Shown here: piece by piece, positions 48,528 to 58,119 of the stretch
Layout: each line of letters opens with the position of its first letter
Numbering within the stretch: position 1 is the first letter of the stretch
DNA from: Aplectana chamaeleonis
Lineage: Eukaryota > Nematoda > Chromadorea > Rhabditida > Cosmocercidae
Length of the DNA stretch: 64,000 nucleotides
Assembly: GCA_029168955.1 (NCBI GenBank)
Contig: JAPDOI010001870.1
Location: 62,001-126,000 of the forward strand
Direction of reading: 5' to 3'
The notes under the pieces: generated by a model
The model's input: only the letters and a program-made list of their open reading frames with translations
Database searches by the model: none
What the model was told of the DNA's origin: nothing
Made by a program: the position numbers and the translations under genes

Positions 48528-48990
48528 GCGTACCGACAGCGGGATGGGCGACGTTTGGAACGCAATCTGCACGCGGTCGGCACGCAAATTAGTGCGGTCG
48601 ATACGCACTGCCACGCGGTCAGCACGGAATGCCACGCGGTCGGTACGCGTTGTCTCGCGGTTAGTACGCATTGCCACGCGATCAGTACGCAATGTCACGC
48701 TGTCGGTACGCATTTTCGCGCGGACGGTACGCGCTTCCACGCAATCAGTACGCATTGCCACGCGGTCGGTAGGCTTCGCCACGCGGTTGGTACGCACTGT
48801 CACGCAGTCGGTACTTCTTGTCACGCCGTCGGTACGCATTTTCACGGGGTCGGTACGCATTGTCACGCTGTCGGTACGCATGAACACGCTGTCGGTACGC
48901 ATTGCCACGCGGTCGGTACAAATGTTGCGCGTAGGATTGGCCGCGATTAGTACGCGCTCACACGCGGTAGGCCCAATTTTATCACGCTGT
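48528..48990 (+). repeat. 21-bp tandem array (left subterminal)
   Basis: About 22 copies of a 21-bp unit such as GTCGGTACGCATTGCCACGC plus G. Frames on both strands stay open because 21 is a multiple of three, so they are not taken as genes. Confidence 0.88.
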
Positions 48991-48999
48991 TAGTACGGA

Positions 49000-50173
49000 A
49001 CTTTTTTGAAGACTTGAGCGCTATGAGTACGTATCTGGTCCCAAAAAAAATTAAAAATAAGCAAAAGTTGGGAGTGGGGTGGGGCTCGGGGCAACGCACA
49101 AACAACTTGAAACAGCCCAACATGGCTGGCTTTCCAATCGCAAATGACGAGCTTTTTTGATAACAACATCTAAAGTCTGGTTTGCTCAGATGAATCCGGG
49201 CGGAGCAAGCAGAGGAGCGGTCGGTCATAACAAAATAAAGGTATCTTGACATGATAAACCCGATTTGCCCTACTTCGACCGGCTCAAAATGAGGGAGCTA
49301 GGCCCCTGTCAGGGTTGGAGGAAAAAATCGCCGTAACCTGCGGCGGCCAACCCGGTGGAAACGCATGAAAAACAAGGACGATGGAGGTTGTAAAAAAAGA
49401 CCCGGTGTGGCCAGCTGGGGCTGGCACGGTCAATATGTATGAATTGTGTGGAACGATGGTATGGATGTCATTCATTTCTTATCTTATATCATGTGAATAT
49501 CGGTCGGGTCAGCCACATGGGGTGTTTTTTCACCCCACCTCATTCATGTCCTCCATGGTTATCGACCGGCTGGCGACGCCGATCGGCCAGCTATCACCGA
49601 TGCCTTACCAAGCCTACCGCGTGCTTAGCTCAAAGTCGCCCCATCCACGTTCTAGCTGGAGAGGTTTGGTCTTGTTAATTCAATGTTTATGGAAGATAAC
49701 TATATTTAGCGTTGGCAGGCCAGCCGCTTTAAATCGTTTTCCTTGCTTACACGATTTCTTTCTCGTGAATTTCACTTATTTTTTGCTCCATTGGTGGCCA
49801 CATGCACACCTTCATGATGAAAACTCAGGAACATTTTTATCACGATTGTTTCTTTTAGTCATTAATGAACGCCACTATGATGGGAGCAATGCATACCTGC
49901 TGCGTGCGCTTGCTTACCAACCACTGTCACTTTTCAATTAAAAGTTTCGTATTAAGAGGCATTTCACTACATTTTCTCAGCTTATGATTGGCATTTCTTG
50001 TATTTTACAATCTTCCATTTCTGCTCTTGCATTTCCTTCCTTCGCCTTCTTCCTTACCCTTCTATAAGAAAATCAGGGTGTTCGTGTTGTGAAATTAGTA
50101 CCCGTGTGTTTTATTTAACGAATCCTTGTGGGATCGAATGTCCTCGTTGATAGTGTCAGCTGTTGAAACTGAT
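49000..50173. other. No gene recognised
   Basis: Inside the 48.5-52.8 kb element. Segment 49,390-49,545 is homologous to 40.5-40.65 kb. No conserved domain was seen. Confidence 0.4.
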
Positions 50174-50377
50174 TGTACTGTCGTTATCGTGCTGAAATTC
50201 TGCTCTGCGATGGCGGTGGGTCGCTGTTTTAGCGCGCTGCACAATTATAATCGTGCTGGGAGAAAGGATAATTGTGTCGGGACCCGGTAGTCTAGCACGA
50301 TTGTCGTTGTGCTGCGTGCTGCAGCCGCGTCTGTCCGCAACTGCGGCGAGGAACTCCACCCCGATAACGGCAGTACA
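50174..50377. repeat. Inverted-repeat MITE
   Basis: TGTACTGTCGTTATCG at the left and CGATAACGGCAGTACA at the right. Related to 46,035-46,240. Confidence 0.7.
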
Positions 50378-50877
50378 CATAGTTCCAGTGTCTATTTGTT
50401 GTAAGCAAATATTCATATTTCTTCCACAGAGATAAACTGGCTCTTTTCGCAAAGAAAATTTTCATTCGAGTCTACGTGAACAGTTATTTGTCGATGAGTT
50501 CTGCAAAATTCGAAAACATCAATTTTTGAATATTAATACTGAATCATTCGTAAGCATAATTACACCAAGAAAAACGAGAAGATGAAGAACAGTATAAGTA
50601 AGAAAGGAAAGACGATCGAGATCAAGGGAAAGATGGCAAAGAGAAAGAAGAAGAGAATCCTAAACTCTCCCACGGCGCGCTGTTGACTTTCTTCCACGTG
50701 GGCGCGCTATTAGTTTGCTAGGACTCATGGCACCGAGTACAGTAGTCGTTGGGACAAGAGTCAGACTTTCCCATTCATGCCTCAACCTTCGAGTCGGAGC
50801 TGCAGTTCTAGCTCGATTGAGCGTAGGAATAAGCTCGACGACCGGGAGTCTCGCTCAAATATCGCCTTGACAGCCAA

Positions 50878-51190
50878 ATAAATAGATACCCAAATAAATT
50901 AATAAATAAGTAAATTAATAAATAAATAAATTGATAATTAAATAAGTGAGCAAATAGATAAATAAATAAACAAATAAAAAATAAATAAAGAAATGAAAAA
51001 AAATAAATAAATGAGTAATTGAATAAATAAATAAATAAATAAAGAAGTGAATAAATAAATGAACAAACAAATAAAAAGATAAATGAATAAATAAATAAAT
51101 GAATTTTTAAATAAATAAATTAAAAAGTAATTAACTAAATAAGTAAATAAGTGTATAACTAAATAAGTAGATAAATAAATGAATATTCGA
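50878..51190. repeat. AAATA-type simple repeat
   Basis: Degenerate AAATAAATA tract of about 310 bp. Confidence 0.95.
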
Positions 51191-51559
51191 ACCGAAGAAA
51201 ATTATCACATTAAGGAAAAGATAAAAAAGAGGAGAGAGAAAAAGTTGTTGGGATTGTAGATAATGAGAAGAAAGTGGAGAAGATAAAGAAAAAGAGCAGT
51301 AGGAGAGATTGGAATCTATGAAGAAAAACTCCGGCAATTTGAATGAAATCGCCAATTTTAAGTTGACTTTCTGGGGCACGCCGGTGGAGACGGGAGAAAA
51401 AGTTGATGGGGTGGCCACCGGCGCGTTCTATAGCGGGGGTGATCAAGGAGGTCATAGAGGTTTTCGCGGTGATACTGCGCTTTTGAGGAATGGATTGTTT
51501 TGAAGAGCAAAACAGCATGTTCTTGAGTGAAATGGAATGATGTATAGTCTACTTGACTT

Positions 51560-52083
51560 AATCGGTTGGCTTTCGCCTGACGCGGTCATTCCGCATCTTC
51601 ACCGAGGTGTGCCGTCCTAGTAGTCAGCCGTGTCCATTTTTCACGGTCTTCAGCCACAATTTGAACACATTCCATCCAGCTGTCACTATTCCATTTCCTG
51701 CGAAACGAAACATCGCGCCTGAACTGTCTTTCGATGCCGAGTGACTTTAAATCCTCTTTAACCACATCCGTCCAGAACTTTCGCCTACGCCCAGGTGGCC
51801 GTTTCCAGACAGGATTTGGAAGCATTTTTAAAGCGTGTTGTACGAGACGATCCGGCGTTCTTCTTAGTATATGCCCGAGCAGCCGAAGTCGACTTTCCAT
51901 TGCTGCTTGAGATGGCGTTAGGAGATGCTGGCACCTCCCTCGTGTCAAGCGTTGATGTACTGCGTCGATTTCCTTGTAAAGGTCTTCGTTATAGCATACA
52001 CGCGGCCAGAAATATCCAAGCAAACGCCTAAAAAGCTTCCTCTCCGTGCAATCCAACCTTTCCATCTGCTTATCACTCAAGTT
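51560..52083 (-). pseudogene. RTE-type LINE, 3' fragment of ORF2
   Basis: The minus-strand frame at 51,586-52,080 encodes LDCTERKLFRRLLGYFWPRV, GHILRRTPDRLVQHAL, KRPPGRRRKFWTDVVKEDL and RTAHLGEDAE, the C-terminus of nematode RTE/CR1 reverse transcriptases (recognition). It is followed by a 3' tail with TTAAGTCAAG, like RTE tails. The catalytic RT core is absent, so it is 5'-truncated at about 52,083. Confidence 0.85.
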
Positions 52084-52130
52084 TTTCGAAATAACTGCGA
52101 TTGGGTTTTTGTTTCCACTCTCCTAATTTC

Positions 52131-52269
52131 ATTGCTTCCACAGATGCAGTCGTTTCGGTAAAAACACAGACTCACCGATCTATCACAGCTGTTTCGGAAA
52201 AATGAGTGATACGACTAACAAACTACCGTATGACAGGACGAGTCCGCAACTTCACCAGGTCCTACTTCC
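52131..52269. mobile_element. Small MITE (second copy of the 3.35-kb family)
   Basis: It shares ACAGCTGTTTCGGAAAAATG and GACGAGTCCGCAACTTCACC-type sequence with 3,371-3,505 in the same orientation, and ends GGTCCTACTTCC. Confidence 0.6.
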
Positions 52270-52289
52270 ATTGCTGTAAACCGCACGGA

Positions 52290-52825
52290 CTGACAAACTG
52301 ACCTCATCCACGAGTTTGCTTGCGTACTGAATGCGGGTGATTGCGTACTGAATGCAAACACTTGCGTACCAAACGCGCAGACCGACAAACTGATCTTCCT
52401 CACCAGTTTGCCTGCCTACTGAACGCAGGCGATTGCGTACTGAACGCGAACGATTGCGTTTCGACGATGCAAACTGACACAACGAGCTCACCGACCAGTT
52501 TTCTTGCGTGCTGAACGCGCGGGTGGTAACGTACCGAACGTGAGCACATACGTACGTACTGACCGCGTGTGCTCACGTACCGACCGCAGCGAAAAGTCAT
52601 ATTTCGTACTGAACGCGCCCGAAGATGAATGCTCGCGGTCAGTACGCCTATATGGAATTTCGCCAGCGGTTGGTACGCAGCACAGGCGTATCGACCGCGT
52701 GCACTATTTCGTTAGCGCGGTCAGTACGCAAATGCGCGCGTTTGGCACGAAATGTAATTTTTGCTCGCGGTCAGTACGATAGTGGCACGCGGTCGGTACG
52801 AAACGCAATTTTTTGCCCGCGGTCG
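52290..52825. repeat. Degenerate GTACTGAACGC / GCGGTCAGTACG array (right subterminal)
   Basis: Dispersed to tandem units, at first GCGTACTGAACGC-like (minus sense) and later GCGGTCAGTACG (plus sense), matching the left 21-bp unit core. It is less regular than the left array. Confidence 0.7.
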
Positions 52826-52939
52826 GTCCACCCCATTGTCTGAGCTTAGGCTCAAATATACGAGTATCATGCGATTATAAATAACTTCTGAAATAATCTC
52901 AATAACCGAAAATTGGTCGAAAAAAAGTCGTTACCGCCC

Positions 52940-53428
52940 TTAAAGGCACAGGGCACCCAAAAATTAATTCTCAGATTTCATGCTTATCTTGGAGAGAGTC
53001 ACACGCTGATCACAATGGTATCGGTGAAATCGCCCAAAACCCCTTTGAACAGAGTTATGGCTCTTCAAAGAAGCCTAGATTTTGAGGGTGAAAAATTTGT
53101 GGACGAGTTGTCTCAGGCCCGTATTTCTCTTCATTCGCGATCGTTGCGCGAGAGCGAGTCAGGATAAGGAGATGGCCCTGCGATGGACTGAAGAACGACG
53201 ACTTATTGGAATTCATCCATCCATCGAGCAGCTATCGGGTTCGAAAATCTGGTAGGGGTCGGGCCTGTGGTGGTGAGCGAAGGGGGTCGGGCCTGTGGTG
53301 GTCGCTTATATCTCGCCTATTTGAAGGAATTGAGATCTCGCGTTCGGCACGTGTTATACAGGAGGGGTATTCTACACAATTACATGAAAATCTCAGAATT
53401 CATATCTGAGGGTGCACTGTGCCTTTAA
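52940..53428. mobile_element. TTAA-flanked MITE (AGGCACAG ends)
   Basis: TTAA at 52,940-52,943 and 53,425-53,428 bounding AGGCACAGGGCACCC and GGGTGCACTGTGCCT. About 481 bp, similar to 46,760-47,252. Confidence 0.8.
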
Positions 53429-53915
53429 AGGCAGAGTCCACGATAAAAATCGTTTTTCTGTTTCTCAGCCTATCTTGAAAACGGTCCCATGGCGATTCCA
53501 ACGATGTCTCTGAAATCGTACACGACCTTCTGAGAACGGAGTTATGGTCTCTCCAAAATTGAGCTAGAGAAGCATTGTGGACGAGTTTTCCAGTCTTGTA
53601 GCTTCCGTCTTTTGCAGCCGATGTATGCGAGCTGACCTGAGTAAAGAGAGAAGTCGAGAATGAAGGGAAGAACGGGGCTTTTGATCGAAAACCATCGCTC
53701 ATTTCGCGATTTCGAGTGTTCCTTCGTTCACGTCGAGAAACTCGACCGCGAGCGAAAGGGCTAGCGCGAGCGGACTTCGGAGCCGTATGGAGCTCTTTCT
53801 GGCTCGTTTTCATTTGTTCTTTCGACCCCAGTGCTCCAATGAGACTGTGAACTTTCGATTTCCGGCCAAAAACCGAGGACAAAATTTATCGTGGACCCCT
53901 CAGAGGTAATTTTTG
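53425..53915. mobile_element. TTAA-type MITE (AGGCAG ends), abutting the previous one
   Basis: Begins at the same TTAA as the preceding element with AGGCAGAGTCCACGATAAA and has its inverse TTTATCGTGGAC near 53,884-53,895. Homologous to 44.7-44.96 kb. The right boundary is uncertain. Confidence 0.6.
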
Positions 53916-53989
53916 ATATTTTGGTCCGGTCGCCGTCTTTAGCAACCCTGCCAAGCGCGAAATCTTAGTTCGCTCAGATAAGCGAGAAA

Positions 53990-54350
53990 AAGCTAGGAAA
54001 AAGTCGGCCACGCCCCCTTGAAAGAAACAATGGGCAACGCCCACTGGCGAATTTCCGATCTCAATTGGGAAGAGACGCGCGAATGATTTTGTTCAAAATC
54101 TATGTTCTTCCTTTTTTTTCGGTCTGGCTTTATACTGTGACCTGCTTCAGAATGATGGCTGCACATAACGAGAAAATACAGGCTCGAAACAACTCGTCCA
54201 CGAACTTCTAATAGTTCCAATTCAAAACTTCTGGGGAGCCGTAACTCAGTTTGTAGTGAGTTCTGAGCGATTCTGAAAACACCATTGTGATCAGCCTGAA
54301 ATTTTCTACAAGATAGGACAAACTTCGCAAACTCAATGCTGAGCTTGGTC
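53990..54350 (-). repeat. Diverged inverted copy of the same MITE family
   Basis: The reverse complement contains a GTGGACGAGTTGTTTCGAGC segment and GAGTTACGGCTC matching the interior of the TTAA MITEs upstream. Confidence 0.45.
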
Positions 54351-55352
54351 TGTGGCTTTAGGGTTTTTTTTTCACTGTGTTGATGGGTATGCTGAGTTTG
54401 CCCTGGTTTCAAATATGGCGAAACAAAACGTCAGGTGTAAGAGTATGCGGATTTCCGCATTCCTCATTTTACCGAAAAGCAAGTTTCTCAAAACGGAAAG
54501 GCCAAAACTGCCAAAAGCAAAAGATCTCCAGGATCCACTGACTTGCGCCGCTGACTTGGTTCTAACAACATTCTGCTTATGCTACCATTTCGGGTTTATT
54601 GAGAAATACTGTTATGTGAGCATCTCCTCACTTTGTATTAATTTGCTCGAGTAAAGCACCTCATTTGAACACATAAAGACTTTTTCGAAACATCGTAGAG
54701 AAAGCATCGCCATTGTAAAAACCGAATCGATTAACCTTTTTTCGAAAATTATCATCTGGACCGCAGTTTTCATTTTCAGAAAGCAACAATCGGTTGCCTA
54801 ATACCCTTGCTGACCTCTCATCAAAAACTACTAAGGTTGGCTCGATCGCGCAGAATTTTTTTTTGATTTTCCGCAGTTCGAGTGTGAATGATTGAGTCAG
54901 TGTGAATGAGTGAGTCATATGGCGAAAAATTCGAAAAGAAAATTCGCCCATATTGATTCAAAGAAAACAGATTGAGGTACAGAGATGTGTGTGAAATGTA
55001 GTGGTCAGCCGATTTTCTCTACTGAAAAACCAGAAGCGCAGCCATGGTGGCCGCTTGAAGAGAATGGGCCCACTGATTTTTCTTCTTTTTCCAACTTTTT
55101 GCTCTATCGGATGGTCCTTAGGAAAACCCAAACTCTCGAAAAAAATTTTTGAGGACGTCTCTTACCTCGGAGGGTCCTCCTTGTAAGGTTCATCCAGAAA
55201 ATTGCGTTTTATTTTTTCTTCTCAATCTAATTTTGAAGGAAGTAGAGATAGTTGACGAAGCTTGAGACCTCAATCTTACGTTTCCACAATACAATATCCC
55301 AGTGAAAACTGTTCCGTAATGTGGAAAGACGCTTTCTCAAGTTTCAAACCAA
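54351..55352. other. No gene recognised
   Basis: AT-rich unassigned sequence. The open frames lack recognisable domains and I found no P450 5' exon here. Confidence 0.4.
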
Positions 55353-55806
55353 GTTACTCGCGGATTATCTCGGGTTCGTATATTACTTGCAACTTATTTT
55401 CGGCCTAGTATGTCACTTGCGACTAATTTTCGCTGTAGTAAATTACTTGCTAACGTTGGCATGGATCCTGAAGAGACTTTGCGTTCCTCATTGAAGGTTG
55501 GCGCAAACTCGGTGCACCTATGTTATAGGATATGACACCGAATTTGCGTCAACCTTCAACCGTGAACCTAAAGTCTCTTCCGGATCCACACCGACGTTTC
55601 GTATTTTGGGAATGGCAAAATACTTGCGACTATTCTTGGGCTCAGTATATTACTTGCGAACTTCAAGTATGTTACTTGTGACTGACTCCGAGGCTCGTAC
55701 TATTATACTTGCGACTAACTTGTGAAGAAGTAATTTACTTGCAACTTATTTTGGGTGTGTAAATTACTCGCGAATAATCTTGGGCCTCGTTTATTACTTG
55801 CAAGTC
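55353..55806. repeat. Degenerate TTACTTGCGACT minisatellite split by a palindrome
   Basis: About 10 loose copies of a roughly 30-bp unit containing TATTACTTGCGACTAATTTT flank a 145-bp inverted repeat (55,453-55,597) whose arms read ACGTTGGCATGGATCC and its mirror. Confidence 0.7.
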
Positions 55807-55983
55807 CACGTCCCCCCCCCTCGTCGTCCTATTGATCGCCATCAGCCATTTTAATGGCTGATAGTCCGAGGCGCTTCGTTCTGGAATGCGACTCTGTTAA
55901 GTTTTTCATTTTTTCTTTCCTGATTTCCTTTGTCTCACACTATTCCTTCTATTTTGCTATTTTTTGATCAAATCGCTTGAACA

Positions 55984-56164
55984 CGTTGCAGGCGCACTTT
56001 TGCCGGTAGAGTGGGACATGGTATTGGCCAACAAGTAACTTGCTGTTTACCATATCGATCAACAATATTGATTTTTCGCACGAGACCCCAAAACATGTAG
56101 GCTGCGCTTTTTCCGATGGGGTGGAACAGGGGTACTGGCCAACGAGTAACTTACTGTTCACCAT
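55984..56164. repeat. Pair of diverged direct repeats
   Basis: Two units of about 60 bp (around 55,996-56,052 and 56,108-56,164) share ACTGGCCAACGAGTAACTT-like sequence, with a small ATCAACAATATTGAT palindrome between them. Confidence 0.6.
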
Positions 56165-56272
56165 ACCTTGAAAAATCTTATGTCCACCCCGTTGTTCTGC
56201 CGGACAACACCCGCCTGACTCTGATAGGGATTGAAGTCGCGTACCAAGAGATTAGCAGCATCCTCGCTGTGG

Positions 56273-56704
56273 CTACTGCTGACAGCAGGAGCTGCTGCTA
56301 ATTAGCAGCATTTCCTGCTGCCTTTTGTCGGTCTCAACCCCTTTGTTTATCCTGGCACACGTGAGGTCGGCAACCCTCTCTCTTATTGTCTGTTGGCACT
56401 CCCCTCCATTCATTTGTTTAACACAAGTGAACATTGTAGCATCCTCTTCTACGACGGCGGCTGGCATATTAGGCGGCCAATCTCGCTGAGAGTCAGTTGG
56501 ACGTTTGAGGACGGTCTGAGAAGAAGACCTTGCGTCACTTTCTGGACGCCAATTTGGACGTTGAGGGAATCGCCCATATGCCCTATCGCAAGGGAAGCCT
56601 CCTCTTTGTGGACCACCACGAAAATTATGTCCTTGCTGATGGACCTTGACAAGGATCATACCCAACACCGCTAGAAAGAGTGCTATTCCGAATTCTCGCT
56701 TCAT
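56273..56704 (-). CDS. Possible small secreted protein
   Basis: A 143-residue minus-strand frame. Residues 4-20 (EFGIALFLAVLGMILVK) look like a signal peptide or N-terminal anchor. Then come a Gly/Arg/Pro-rich stretch with RGGPQRGGFPCDR and a C-terminal part with Cys at 94, 103 and 116. I recognise no family. The last ~25 residues read into a GCAGCA palindrome (56,277-56,325) and so may not be real, or the gene may be spliced before them. It lies between two GCTGCT/AGCAGC palindromes (here and near 56,735-56,800). It could be a nematode secreted peptide, or a chance frame inside a repeat. Confidence 0.35.
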   Translation of the reverse strand: MKREFGIALFLAVLGMILVKVHQQGHNFRGGPQRGGFPCDRAYGRFPQRPNWRPESDARSSSQTVLKRPTDSQRDWPPNMPAAVVEEDATMFTCVKQMNGGECQQTIRERVADLTCARINKGVETDKRQQEMLLISSSSCCQQ

Positions 56705-56964
56705 TTGCAGAACATGCTGCCGATGAGGAGGGGTTGAACCTTAGCATGCGTTGGCAGCATCTTGCTGCTGTTAGCAGCGTCTGCTGCTAACGGTACGGTA
56801 TCCGAAGTTCGCCCTGGGATTGTAGATCATGGTAGATCAACCTACGCAGTTCTAACGTCTGAATTTAACGCAACCTTTCCTCGATCTCCTTCAGGAGCAC
56901 TTCGGACCATCAGGTCCATCGATATTCAACTTTTCCTCAACAGAGAACATCACATATAGACAAA

Positions 56965-57170
56965 CCAGTGGCGTCGGCCGGCTGACGCCGGCCTTCTGCC
57001 GCTGGGGTCCGGCTACGCCGGTTCATTTGTGCCGGCTTCGCCGGCATCTTGAGTATAATCGACATCCGCTGATTCTATGAGTTTGCGTTCAGAAGTTCTC
57101 ACGCTTGCCGGCTATCGCCGGCCTCTGTTGCTGGAGTCCGGTTGCGCCGGCCCATGAGAGCTGGTTTCCT
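56965..57170. repeat. Two GCCGGC-rich direct repeats
   Basis: Units near 56,966-57,021 and 57,110-57,160 share GCCGGCCTCTG-like and GAGTCCGGTTGCGCCGG-like sequence. Each holds three short GCCGGC...GCCGGC hairpins. Confidence 0.65.
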
Positions 57171-57434
57171 GACGACAACGCTCGAGCAATCAGAAGTTAC
57201 TAAGCATTTCAAACCTTGCAAACCTTGCTAACCTACTTTCTTTTGCAGTTGCTCACCGACCCTTCTCTAGTTTTAAGAGGTCCTAAATGGTAGCTCATTT
57301 ATATCCATTCCTGTCATGATAAAGACAACCGCTGTTTCAGATTTAGTAAAGGCCTCCATGACCAATCGACACCCTGCTACTTTTATTGCCAAATGAAGTA
57401 TAATGATGTTTGTGTTTTCTGGATGCATATTTTG
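57171..57434. other. Nothing recognised
   Basis: Short unassigned stretch before a foldback element. Confidence 0.4.
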
Positions 57435-58063
57435 ATTCCTGAAAGTTTAGGTTCCTGGCAAAGTAAAGATTTGGCATGGCCATAGAAATATACTCAGTTA
57501 AAGAGGGAAAATAAAGAAAAATGAAAAAGGTTTTGAAATATTCCTGAGAACGATTTGGCGTAGAATATATTGTTTTTCGGGAAATGAAGTGAATTAGTTG
57601 AAAGTATGATTTGGCAGTCGAGTTTGAACCAACTATTGATAAGAGTTGTGCAAAACGAGAGATCGCCTTGTCTGTGCTTATCCGTAGAAAATATCAGAGC
57701 AAAATCACGCGTGAAATGGGAAGCATCAAAACTTTTTCAGGGCAAATGCGGCGGTCTTCACGTATTAGGTGAAGTAAAATTAACACGCGTGATTTCGCTT
57801 TGATATGTTCTACGGATATAGCACAGACAAGGCAATCTCTCGTTTTGCACAACTCTTATCAATAGTTGGTTCAAACTCGACTGCCAAATCATACTTTCAA
57901 CTATTCCACTTCATTTCCCGAAAACAATATATTCTACGCCAAATCGTTCTCAGGAATATTTCAAAACCTTTTTCATTTTTCTTTATTTTCCCTCTTTAGC
58001 TGAGTATATTTCTATGGCCATGCCAAATCTTTACTTTTGCCAGGAACCTAAACTTTCAGGAAT
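57435..58063. mobile_element. Near-perfect 629-bp foldback
   Basis: The left arm (57,435-57,715) and right arm (57,784-58,063) are inverted copies with only a handful of differences (for example CAGTTAAAGAGG against CAGCTAAAGAGG) around a 68-bp loop. The ends read ATTCCTGAAAGTTTAGG. No ORF of note. High arm identity implies a recent origin or ongoing gene conversion. Confidence 0.9.
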
Positions 58064-58119
58064 TTCATTTATTTTTCCGAAAGGTTTCCTTTCTAACATG
58101 ATTTATGCCTGATGGTGTT

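Larger units (their letters stand above)
48493..52844. mobile_element. 4.35-kb element with long terminal inverted repeats and 21-bp subterminal arrays
   Basis: The left end CTCAGACAATGGGGTGGACC and its exact inverse at the right (52,825-52,844) continue as a less perfect inverted repeat, with CGGCGGACAA against CCGCGGGCAA. Just inside both ends are tandem copies built on GGTCGGTACGC-type units. No transposase is visible and I could not identify a target duplication. The interior contains a LINE fragment and MITEs. It looks like a non-autonomous DNA transposon of unassigned superfamily. Confidence 0.7.

Noticed and set aside
48453..48950. ORFs with 7-residue repeats (VGTHCHA, MRTDSV)
   Set aside because: Product of the 21-bp tandem repeats. 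Open in multiple frames on both strands.
51210..51518. Minus-strand frame with GGHPINFFSRLHRRAPESQ
   Set aside because: It looks familiar as a recurring nematode repeat-derived peptide but I cannot name a family, and the frame runs into a low-complexity tract. Not called as a gene.
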